From Geoglobus sp. UBA235 (lineage in GTDB: Archaea; Halobacteriota; Archaeoglobi; Archaeoglobales; Archaeoglobaceae): DNA of 36,243 bases. The DNA is taken from assembly GCA_002494725.1 (NCBI GenBank), contig DACG01000013.1, forward strand, positions 1 through 36,243, given 5' to 3'. The position numbers and the translations under genes are program-made. The notes under the pieces were generated by a model that saw only the letters and a program-made list of their open reading frames with translations, was not told the origin of the DNA and did no database searches. How positions within the stretch are numbered: position 1 is the stretch's first letter; every line of letters begins with the position of its first letter. This document shows, piece by piece, positions 23,381-30,388 of this stretch.

Positions 23381-25360
23381 ATGAAGCTCGTCACATGCGG
23401 ATTGCCTTATGCTAATGGTAAAGCACATATCGGACACCTCAGAACATACATACCCGCTGATGTCTATGTCAGATATCTCAGACTTAAAGGAGAGGATGTG
23501 ATTTTTGTGTGTGGAAGTGACAGTCATGGCACTCCAATTGTTGTAAATGCTGAGCAGCAGGGTTTAAAACCCAGAGAACTCGTTGATATCTACCACGAAC
23601 ATTTTCAAAAAATATTCAGGGAGCTTGACATTGAATTTGACTATTACGGAAGAACCGACAGCCACTATCATCATGAAAGAACAAGAGAGATCGTTCGGAG
23701 ACTTCTTGAAAATGGACACATCTATCCCAAGGAGATAGAGCTTGCATACTGTCCAAACTGCCAGAGATTTCTGCCTGACAGGTATGTTGAGGGAATATGC
23801 CCTTACTGCGGTGCACTGGCGAGAGGAGATGAGTGTGACCAGGGATGCGGAAGGCATCTTGAGCCGGGAGAAATTTTAAAACCAAAATGCAAGATTTGCG
23901 GGACTCCGGCAGAGTTCAGAAAGCAGAGGCACTACTATTTCAGACTTTCAGCCTTCAAGGAGTTTCTTGAGAAATACATATCGAATCTCAGAGGAACCGA
24001 AAATGCCCTCAATTATGCCATGGAATGGGTGAGAGGAGAGCTCAAGGACTGGTGCATAACGAGAAATCTTGAGTGGGGTGTGAAATTCCCAACAGATGAG
24101 GAGCTTGTGGTTTATGTGTGGGTTGATGCGCCCATAGGATACATAAGCTTCACAGAAAAGGCGTGTGAGAAGCTCGGGAAGGACTGGAGGGACATATGGA
24201 TTGATGGAAGGGCTGAAATAATTCATTTCATAGGCTTGGATATTGTCTACCATCACTGCATTTTCTGGCCTGCGATGCTGAAGGGAGCAGGCTATGCTTT
24301 GCCAAGCGGTGTTGTTGCAAGCGGAATGGTGAAGGTTGAGGGAAAGAAATTCTCAAAGAGCAGGGGATATGTTGTCTGGGTTGAGGAGGATTATCTGAAA
24401 GCAGACCTGAATCCTGATTACCTGAGGTACTATATAGTCAACTACACATCCCATCAGAGGGATCTGAACTTTTCCTGGCATGTCTTCAGAGATAAGGTTA
24501 ACAATGAGCTCATAGCGACCCTCGGCAATTTCATATACAGGGTGATGCACTTTGCCTGGAAGAATTTCGGGAAGGTGAAAATGGATGTGGATGAAGAGGT
24601 TACTGAGAGGATCAGAAGAGCAAAGGAAACCATAGAGGATGCAATCAGCAGATGGGAGTTCAAGGAAGCGAGTGATGCATTTATGGAACTTGCAGGATAT
24701 GGAAATTCATTTTTCCAGTCATCCAAGCCGTGGGAGGTTATAAAGGAGGACAGGAATGAGGCTGAGAGGGTGATAGCATCGGCTCTTGCCATTGTCAGAG
24801 CTCTTGCGGTCCTTGCATATCCTGTTTTGCCGAGGTCAATGAGGGCAGTTGCAGAAACCGTTGGCTTGGATATCGACAGCTCAACCTTGGATACTGCACT
24901 TGATATCCCTGAATATGTGAAGGTTGGGAAACCTGAGGTTCCGTTTGAAAGAATAGATGATGAGAAAATGGAGGAGCTTGAAAGGATCATGATGGAGAGA
25001 ATAAGGGATTCCGGAGAGGAGGGGGAGAAAATGGATGAAAGGATAGGAATTGAGGAGTTTCAGAGGCTTGACATAAGAATTGGAAAGGTTTTGAAGGCTG
25101 AAAAGGTTAAAGGCAGTAAGAAGCTCATGAGGCTTGAGGTTGACATTGGGAATGAGGTCAGGCAGATTGTTGCGGGGATAGCTGAAGAATACAGCCCAGA
25201 AGAGCTTGAGGGAGAACCTGTTGCTGTTCTTGTCAACATAAAACCTGCCAGACTCATGGGAGTTGAAAGCAATGGAATGATACTTGCCGCAGACATCAAT
25301 GGAAAGCCAGTTCTTCTTAAACCTGAAAAGGATGTTGAGCCGGGAGCGAGGGTGAGATGA
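23381..25360 (+). CDS. metG: Methionyl-tRNA synthetase with C-terminal tRNA-binding domain
   Basis: Class I aminoacyl-tRNA synthetase charging tRNA-Met, 659 residues. The HIGH motif is at residues 16-19 (PYANGKAHIGHL), and the KMSKS equivalent is KFSKS at 323-327. The connective domain carries two zinc knuckles: CPNC...CPYC and the CDQGCG...CKIC pair between about 125 and 172. The anticodon-binding helices run from about 390 to 540. The last 110 residues (from about 548, RIGIEEFQRLDIRIGKVL) are the EMAP/Arc1p-like OB-fold that dimerises and binds tRNA; some archaea encode it as a separate gene. Two AT-rich TATA-like elements lie upstream (CTTTTTATAG near 23310 and AAATTAAATT near 23350). Its stop overlaps the next small gene (ATGA at 25357). 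Confidence 0.97.
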   Translation: MKLVTCGLPYANGKAHIGHLRTYIPADVYVRYLRLKGEDVIFVCGSDSHGTPIVVNAEQQGLKPRELVDIYHEHFQKIFRELDIEFDYYGRTDSHYHHERTREIVRRLLENGHIYPKEIELAYCPNCQRFLPDRYVEGICPYCGALARGDECDQGCGRHLEPGEILKPKCKICGTPAEFRKQRHYYFRLSAFKEFLEKYISNLRGTENALNYAMEWVRGELKDWCITRNLEWGVKFPTDEELVVYVWVDAPIGYISFTEKACEKLGKDWRDIWIDGRAEIIHFIGLDIVYHHCIFWPAMLKGAGYALPSGVVASGMVKVEGKKFSKSRGYVVWVEEDYLKADLNPDYLRYYIVNYTSHQRDLNFSWHVFRDKVNNELIATLGNFIYRVMHFAWKNFGKVKMDVDEEVTERIRRAKETIEDAISRWEFKEASDAFMELAGYGNSFFQSSKPWEVIKEDRNEAERVIASALAIVRALAVLAYPVLPRSMRAVAETVGLDIDSSTLDTALDIPEYVKVGKPEVPFERIDDEKMEELERIMMERIRDSGEEGEKMDERIGIEEFQRLDIRIGKVLKAEKVKGSKKLMRLEVDIGNEVRQIVAGIAEEYSPEELEGEPVAVLVNIKPARLMGVESNGMILAADINGKPVLLKPEKDVEPGARVR

Positions 25361-25629
25361 GGATCAGAGCTGTGATGGATGAGTTCAGGGAGTGGCTTGT
25401 GGAGAGGGGTTATGCTGAGAGGATGGGAGATGAGGGAATTGATGCCTTTCTCAGTTCAGGCTTCCCATCTCTCTTTTTCAGCAACAGCAATCTGCTTTAC
25501 GCCTTCATCTACTCAAAAATGGGTCTCGGCTCTGAGAGGGTGAACGAGAGGATAAGGTTTGAGCTTGCAAAGAGGATAAATGCGATATTCATTGAGAGAG
25601 ACTACTTTGAGATAGAGTTCATTCAGTAG
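25357..25629 (+). CDS. Small hypothetical protein coupled to metG (90 aa)
   Basis: A 90-residue protein of unknown function: a charged N-terminal helix (MDEFREWLVERGYAERMGDEGIDAFL), a hydrophobic middle segment (FPSLFFSNSNLLYAFIYSKMGLG) and a charged C-terminal helix. The middle segment is too polar for a clear membrane helix. It is tied to metG by an ATGA overlap, and its last 11 bp overlap the convergent mptD gene, which supports that it is real. No motif or family is recognised. Confidence 0.7.
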   Translation: MRIRAVMDEFREWLVERGYAERMGDEGIDAFLSSGFPSLFFSNSNLLYAFIYSKMGLGSERVNERIRFELAKRINAIFIERDYFEIEFIQ

Positions 25630-25948
25630 CAAGGCTCATCAGCGGGTATTTTTTCTTCTCATCCCATTTCAGAACTCCGGTAGCTTTGCAACCATCAACC
25701 TCCACCTCAACCCTTGCATACAGCATATCTCCCTCTAAGGAGCAGTAGTTGAATCCAGAAAGCCTTTTAGATAGCTTCTTTCTGTCTATTCTGACTTCAG
25801 CATTGACAACATAGGGCTGCAGTTTAATGCAGCTTTCCATTGCCCTTTCAAGAATCCCGGCATTCTCATGACTTACCGGTACTCCAATAAACTGATGGAA
25901 CAATGCTCCAAGCTTTATACCCGCTTCAAATGCCGCAATTTCCTTCAT
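25619..25948 (-). CDS. mptD: Archaeal dihydroneopterin aldolase MptD
   Basis: Small archaeal-type aldolase (PF04038, formerly DUF372) that cleaves 7,8-dihydroneopterin to hydroxymethyl-dihydropterin and glycolaldehyde, a step in methanopterin synthesis. At 109 residues from ATG 25948 it matches family length; a TTG at 25954 would add two residues. Conserved blocks are IAAFEAGIKLGALFHQFIGVPVS at the N-terminus and IKLQPYVVNAEVRID near 42-56. Presence of this gene implies tetrahydromethanopterin as one-carbon carrier. It is divergent from thiD-thiN with only 39 bp between start codons, and its end overlaps the 90-aa gene by 11 bp. Confidence 0.88.
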   Translation of the reverse strand: MKEIAAFEAGIKLGALFHQFIGVPVSHENAGILERAMESCIKLQPYVVNAEVRIDRKKLSKRLSGFNYCSLEGDMLYARVEVEVDGCKATGVLKWDEKKKYPLMSLATE

Positions 25949-25987
25949 GAACAAAAAGGTTATTTTCTCCTTTTCTCTCTTTCGGTT

Positions 25988-27337
25988 ATGAGAGATGTCA
26001 GGATTGCGGTAACGATAGCAGGAAGTGACAGCATTGGTGGAGCTGGAATTCAGGCTGATCTGAAAACGTTTGCATCATTTGGTGTTTACGGAACCTCTGC
26101 CATAACAGCGGTGACAGCTCAGAACACATCTGACGTGATCAACTCAATGGTTCTGCCGGGAAAGCTTGTTTACGATCAGCTCAGGGCAATTGCTGAAGAT
26201 TGCGGAATGGATACTGGAAAAACCGGAATGCTCGGAAATCAGGATGTGGTGGAGCATGTTGTAAAATTCCTCGAAGAACATGAATTTCCGCTTGTTGTAG
26301 ATCCAGTAATGGTTGCAAAAAGCGGAGCAAGATTGCTGGATGAAAGGGGAATTGAAACGCTGAAAGAAAAACTCATTCCACGGGCTTTCTGTGTTACCCC
26401 AAACACAGAGGAGGCTGAGATCCTTGCTGGAATAAAAATAAAAGACAGGGATGACATGATTGCAGCTGGAGAGAAAATTGCGGAGGAGCTTGGGTGCACA
26501 TCAGCTCTAATCAAGGGTGGTCATCTTGAAGCAGAGAAGGTTCTGGATGTTCTCTGCTATAACGGGAAGATCTATGAGTTCACATCTGAAAGAAGAGAAG
26601 GTTGCTTCCATGGAACAGGATGCATGCTTTCTGCAGGTATTGCAGCAAATCTTGCCCTGGGGAAGGATATCGTTGAGGCAGTTGAGATCGCAAGGAATGC
26701 GGTTTATGAAGGCATAGTTTATTCGGTTCCAGCAGGAAGGAAATGCGATTCTGTGAACTCAACTGCAGTAATGGAAAGAAGGGCTTTGGCCTTTGAAATG
26801 CTTCAGGAGATGAATGAGGCTGTGAAAAGACTGGAGAGGATGGAAGGAATTGAAAGCCTGATTCCTGAGGTTGGAATGAATATTGCCTATGGGATGCCAA
26901 AGCTTTACGCCAAAAGCCATGAGGATGTGCTTGCGGTTGAGGGAAGGATTTTCAAAGGCAAAAAAGGAATCGTTCATTCAGGCAGATTCGAGTTTGGATC
27001 ATCAAGACATCTTGCAAGGTCAATTCTGAAGTACATGGAATTCTATCCCCAGTTCAGGACAGCAATAAACCTGAGATACAGCACTGATGTGATTGAGAGA
27101 GCTGAAAAATCCGGACTTTCCGTTTCATTTTACGACAGAAGGGAGGAGCCGGAAGAGGTGAAGAGAAAAGAAGGGGCGACGATTCCCTGGGGAATTCAGG
27201 AGGCAATCAAAAGAGCTGGGAAAAGGCCGGATGTGATATACCATACAGGTGATTTTGGAAAGGAGCCTATGGTAGTGGTTTTTGGAAAAAGCCCCATGGA
27301 TGCTTTGGATAAAATCAGGAAAATTCTGGATTCATGA
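25988..27337 (+). CDS. thiDN: ThiD-ThiN fusion: HMP-P kinase / thiamine-phosphate synthase
   Basis: Bifunctional thiamine synthesis enzyme of 449 residues. The frame is open from 25868, but that part covers the mptD gene on the other strand; ATG 25988 starts at the ThiD N-terminus. ThiD (1-260): MRDVRIAVTIAGSDSIGGAG, DTGKTGMLGN, VVDPVMVAKSGARLL, TPNTEEAEIL and the anion-hole HGTGCMLSAGIAANLA. It phosphorylates hydroxymethylpyrimidine phosphate. ThiN (about 275-449) is the archaeal replacement for ThiE: EVGMNIAYGMPKLYA, GRFEFGSSRHLARSILKYM, and YHTGDFGKEPMVVVFG near the end. It joins the pyrimidine and thiazole parts. ThDP is needed by the 2-oxoacid oxidoreductase upstream. No THI-box riboswitch is recognised before it; the short divergent spacer with mptD leaves no room. 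Confidence 0.95.
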   Translation: MRDVRIAVTIAGSDSIGGAGIQADLKTFASFGVYGTSAITAVTAQNTSDVINSMVLPGKLVYDQLRAIAEDCGMDTGKTGMLGNQDVVEHVVKFLEEHEFPLVVDPVMVAKSGARLLDERGIETLKEKLIPRAFCVTPNTEEAEILAGIKIKDRDDMIAAGEKIAEELGCTSALIKGGHLEAEKVLDVLCYNGKIYEFTSERREGCFHGTGCMLSAGIAANLALGKDIVEAVEIARNAVYEGIVYSVPAGRKCDSVNSTAVMERRALAFEMLQEMNEAVKRLERMEGIESLIPEVGMNIAYGMPKLYAKSHEDVLAVEGRIFKGKKGIVHSGRFEFGSSRHLARSILKYMEFYPQFRTAINLRYSTDVIERAEKSGLSVSFYDRREEPEEVKRKEGATIPWGIQEAIKRAGKRPDVIYHTGDFGKEPMVVVFGKSPMDALDKIRKILDS

Positions 27338-27579
27338 ATGCTCAATGAGGGATGTATCCTTTTAATGCAGCAGGATCAGTAAGATCGGTCTTTCCAGTAC
27401 ACAACTCATTGCATGAGCAGTCAGGGGGAAACTCAGAGCTTTTGAATGAGGACTGAGCGGTGAATGGAAAAAAGCGGGAACGGAATCATTACCTGAAAAA
27501 TGCGTTCCTGACATTGAACCAGCAAAAACCGCAAAGGTTAATAATTCAAGTTTGAACAGCCTTTTGAGGAGGTTTTAAG

Positions 27580-29010
27580 ATGGGAAGGGTGAATATTATC
27601 GATCTGAGTTTGAGAGACGGGCATCAGTCTCTTGCAGCAACGAGAATGAGAACAAGGGACATGATCCCCGTTCTTGAGCTGATCGATGAGGCAGGATTTT
27701 ACAGCATAGAGATGTGGGGAGGAGCAACGTTTGATGTTATGCACCGCTTTCTTAATGAAAATCCCTGGGAAAGGATAAGGACCGTGAGGAAGTATGTTAA
27801 GGAAACTCACTGTCAGATGCTGCTGAGAGGCCAGAATCTGGTTGGATACAGGCATTATGCTGACGATGTTGTGGAAAAATTTGTTCAGAAGGCTGTTGAG
27901 AATGGAATTTCATTTTTCAGAATTTTTGATGCTCTCAATGATGTCAGAAATCTTGAGGTTTCAATAAAATCAGCCAGAAAGTATGGTGCTGAGCATGTTC
28001 AGGGTTCGATATGTTACGTTGTCTCCCCTGTTCACACCCTTGAAAAGTACGTTGAGACTGCAGAAGAGCTCGCAGCTTTAGAGGTTGATTCCATTGTGAT
28101 CAAGGATATGGCAGGGATGATCTCCCCTAAAAAGGTTTACGAGCTTGTCAGGGCTTTGAAGAAGGAGATTGGGTTGCCTGTCAACGTTCACTCCCATTAC
28201 ACAAGCGGGATGGCAACAATGACGATGCTCAAAGCGGTTGAGGCCGGAGCGGAGATGATTGACACTGCCATGTCTCCCTGGGCATGTGGAACATCGCACC
28301 CTCCAACCGAGTCTCTTGTTTACGCACTCGAGGAGCTTGGATACAGCACCGGAGTGAACATGGATGTTCTGATGGAGATAAGAAAGCACCTTCTTGAGGT
28401 GAGGGAGAAATACGCTGGATACATCAAAACCCTGTCAACAATTCCAGACACAAGAGTTCTCAAATTCCAGATCCCTGGGGGAATGTTCTCCAACATGCTC
28501 TCCCAGCTTGAGGAGCAGAATGCCCTTGACAGGCTTGAGGAAGTGCTTGAGGAGGTGCCGAGAGTTCAGGCAGATCTCGGATATCCTCCTCTCGTCACCC
28601 CAACATCCCAGATTGTTGGAGTTCAGGCTGTGCTGAATGTTCTCTTTGGCAGATACAAGATGGTCACAAAAGAGACAAGAGATCTGGTTAAAGGTATGTA
28701 CGGCAAAACTCCCGCACCGATAAGCGATGAAATAATCAAATTGATTCTGAAGGATGAGAAGCCTATAACCGTGAGACCTGCCGATCTGATAGAGCCTGAG
28801 TTTGAGAAGGCAAGGCAGGAGCTTATTAAAGAAGGCATTGAGAATCCAAGTGATGAGGATGTGCTCATTTACGCCTTGTTCCCGTCAACAGGCCTTAAAT
28901 TCCTGAAAGGTGAGGCAAAAGAGGAGCCATTCCCGGCGGTAGAGGGAGAGGTTAGGGGAGAGTTTGAGGTTGAAATTGAGGGCAAGAGATATGTTGTGAA
29001 GGTTGAGTAA
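27580..29010 (+). CDS. pycB: Pyruvate carboxylase subunit B / oxaloacetate decarboxylase alpha-like carboxyltransferase, no biotin domain
   Basis: A 476-residue carboxyltransferase of the PycB/OadA family. The HMGL-like barrel (about 1-270) has LRDGHQSLAATRMRTRDM at 11-28, ENGISFFRIFDALND, the active-site VIKDMAGM near 170 and metal-binding VHSHYTSGMA near 203-212. The conserved carboxylase domain (about 285-455) has FQIPGGMFSNMLSQL and TPTSQIVGVQAV. Typical members go on for another 90 or so residues with a biotinyl domain; here the protein stops at EVEIEGKRYVVKVE, just before it, and there is no AMKM biotin site in any frame I can read downstream. A separate biotin carrier elsewhere is thus expected. 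The start has an excellent ribosome site GAGGAGGT (27567-27574). It probably interconverts pyruvate and oxaloacetate. Confidence 0.92.
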   Translation: MGRVNIIDLSLRDGHQSLAATRMRTRDMIPVLELIDEAGFYSIEMWGGATFDVMHRFLNENPWERIRTVRKYVKETHCQMLLRGQNLVGYRHYADDVVEKFVQKAVENGISFFRIFDALNDVRNLEVSIKSARKYGAEHVQGSICYVVSPVHTLEKYVETAEELAALEVDSIVIKDMAGMISPKKVYELVRALKKEIGLPVNVHSHYTSGMATMTMLKAVEAGAEMIDTAMSPWACGTSHPPTESLVYALEELGYSTGVNMDVLMEIRKHLLEVREKYAGYIKTLSTIPDTRVLKFQIPGGMFSNMLSQLEEQNALDRLEEVLEEVPRVQADLGYPPLVTPTSQIVGVQAVLNVLFGRYKMVTKETRDLVKGMYGKTPAPISDEIIKLILKDEKPITVRPADLIEPEFEKARQELIKEGIENPSDEDVLIYALFPSTGLKFLKGEAKEEPFPAVEGEVRGEFEVEIEGKRYVVKVE

Positions 29011-29450
29011 ACTAAGCTCGGACCCCAGCCACCTTTCTTAATTTTTTAAAGTTTTCTCATCTGTGTGTAAATCTTAAAGTGGGATAAGAAAGCTTATGTT
29101 TTCTGGAATTTTGTTTTGGGAACTTTTCAGAGTTCTGATCTCATCCCAAAAGGTACAGTCTGTTCATCATCGGATCAGAAGAAATAAACCCCTGCATCCT
29201 CAAAACCTCTTGGGCTCTCCTCCCAGCAAACTCCAGCCAATCAGAGTGATCGGGAGGTATGCTTAAATCATCACCCGATCTACTGATCTTACTGTATAAA
29301 TTTTGAGGAGTGTTGGTGTAATTTTTTACAGCTCTACCAGTCCAGACAACTATACATGAGAGAATTCAGATTTTTTCACCCTACAGACCGATTTTTTGTG
29401 ATGTCTCCAGAATCTTTTTTATAGAATGAAATCCTTTTCAACTCTCTGAA

Positions 29451-29493
29451 GTGGATTCTTGCAGGAGGAATAAGTTATTTTCCAAGAATCCAC
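29451..29493. repeat. Long inverted repeat (11-bp perfect arms)
   Basis: GTGGATTCTTG (29451-29461) is matched by CAAGAATCCAC (29483-29493). The 21-nt spacer itself holds AATAA-G-TTATT, so the whole can fold into one long hairpin. There is no T tract right after it, so it does not look like a terminator. It may be an RNA structure, a protein-binding palindrome or an element remnant. Confidence 0.7.
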
Positions 29494-29773
29494 CATACTG
29501 CAGAATTGTTCATGGAACTTTTAGCAAGAAAATGAGCATCTCCCCCAGGTATTTTTCCAGAGAACATCTCAAAAAAGGAAAAAGTCCGGGAGGATGGTTG
29601 ATATTCCTGATAATTCTACAGGAATGCTTGATAAATGGATCCCGTCAGGAACTGTTCAGGGGAAAAGGAGAGAAAGAAAAAATAATGTTATCATTACAAA
29701 CAAATCTGAGTGGTGGTGTGAATGTGTATGTATCTGAGTTGCTCTGACAGAGAAAAATTTGGAGGAGATTTTT

Positions 29774-29806
29774 GAAAACATCACCATTCGATTGAATGGT
29801 GTTTTC
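29774..29806. repeat. Inverted repeat (8-bp arms, extended by 5 bp)
   Basis: CACCATTC (29782-29789) and GAATGGTG (29794-29801) pair around a 4-nt GATT loop, and GAAAA/TTTTC (29774-29778/29802-29806) extend the stem after a 3-nt bulge. Confidence 0.65.
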
Positions 29807-30250
29807 TACAGAAGAATTTGAGGAAAGCTTTCAGTATTGATTTGGTATCTCTATCCCAGCTTCTTAGCTGGAAAATTGAATACAACTGCAATGAAACCTA
29901 TGGAGAAAACAGAAATTCGATTAAGCAATTCCCCCTGTGGGCATGGTGAGGTAGTTCTCAGTCCATATTGAATCTGTTGAATTTGAAGTAATCTGGATGC
30001 AGTCTAAGGCTTGTGATAATCTTATTTTCTTGTATATTGCTATATGTTGTCTCTATTATTGTTAGTATAATCATGAAACTATGATTTAACTGGTTTTCTA
30101 TTCTCCAAGACCTCTTTATGATGGCTTCATGCTCTTCCTCATCATCGGTGGCGGATGCAGTTGATTCTGTTTTGTGATCTTGAAAGTCAAAGGTCTTGGG
30201 TGCATCAACAATCAATGCCTCTGATTCTTCCAGAAAAAAATAGCAAAAGG

Positions 30251-30260
30251 TTTAAATATG
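30251..30260 (+). promoter_or_regulatory. Distal TATA box (P1) upstream of the hairpin
   Basis: TTTAAATATG preceded by a purine-rich GCAAAAGG (possible BRE). A start about 25-30 bp downstream would fall at about 30281, exactly where the GC-rich hairpin sequence begins. Confidence 0.5.
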
Positions 30261-30282
30261 CAAATGATTTAATAAAAAAAGG

Positions 30283-30322
30283 TGGCGGCGGAGTGGAAGT
30301 GTCGAGCTTAGCTTCGCCGCCA
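30283..30322 (+). promoter_or_regulatory. GC-rich 12-bp hairpin in the leader/promoter of the giant surface gene
   Basis: Bases 30283-30294 pair with 30311-30322 (eight Watson-Crick pairs TGGCGGCG/CGCCGCCA, then G-T, A-T, G-C and T-G), leaving a 16-nt loop. In an AT-rich region such a GC-rich element stands out and is typical of structured RNA in thermophiles. It lies just after TATA P1 and just before TATA P2. Confidence 0.65.
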
Positions 30323-30335
30323 GTCGAAGGTAGAG

Positions 30336-30346
30336 TATATATATAA
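30336..30346 (+). promoter_or_regulatory. Proximal TATA box (P2) of the giant surface gene
   Basis: TATATATATAA, a near-ideal archaeal TATA box. The predicted start (about 30366-30371) leaves a leader of about 20 nt with the ribosome site AAAGGAGGT (30371-30379), nine bases before the ATG. Confidence 0.75.
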
Positions 30347-30388
30347 GTAAGTCAGGAAAAAGTTCGTGTAAAAGGAGGTAGAGAGAGT

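Larger units (their letters stand above)
29011..30388. other. Gene-poor 1.4-kb region with several inverted repeats
   Basis: I find no gene that I can support here. Two short frames exist (GTG 29451 to 29747 on plus, 98 codons; TTG 30215 to 29958 on minus, 85 codons), but neither has a normal start, ribosome site or known family. The region contains inverted repeats at 29133-29140/29173-29180, 29240-29287, 29451-29493, 29603-29625, 29774-29806 and 29856-29871, plus T-rich stretches. It ends with the two promoters and the hairpin of the giant surface gene. Confidence 0.7.

Noticed and set aside
24454..24990. Open frame of 178 codons on the minus strand
   Set aside because: It is fully antisense to metG, with Ser-rich low-complexity translation; a shadow of metG codon use.
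25868..25987. Upstream extension of the ThiD-ThiN frame by 40 codons
   Set aside because: This part overlaps mptD on the other strand, and ThiD families begin at the Met at 25988.
27338..27579. Possible C/D box guide RNA (TGAATGA and two CTGA boxes) before pycB
   Set aside because: The first box does not match RUGAUGA, and the distance between the first C-like box and D' box (3 nt) is too short for a guide. A 6-bp GGAACG/CGTTCC inverted repeat nearby is within chance.
29240..29287. ATCAG...GATCGGG / CCCGATC...CTGAT double inverted repeat as a riboswitch
   Set aside because: It can fold, but it is over 1 kb from the next start codon and matches no riboswitch class I know; kept only as part of the gap description.
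29451..29747. 98-codon plus-strand frame in the gene-poor region
   Set aside because: It starts with GTG inside the inverted repeat, has no ribosome site, and the translation (many Lys, Ser, Gly) matches nothing I know.
29958..30215. 85-codon minus-strand frame in the gene-poor region
   Set aside because: It begins with TTG, has no clear promoter or ribosome site and no family. It could be a remnant, but I cannot support it as a gene.
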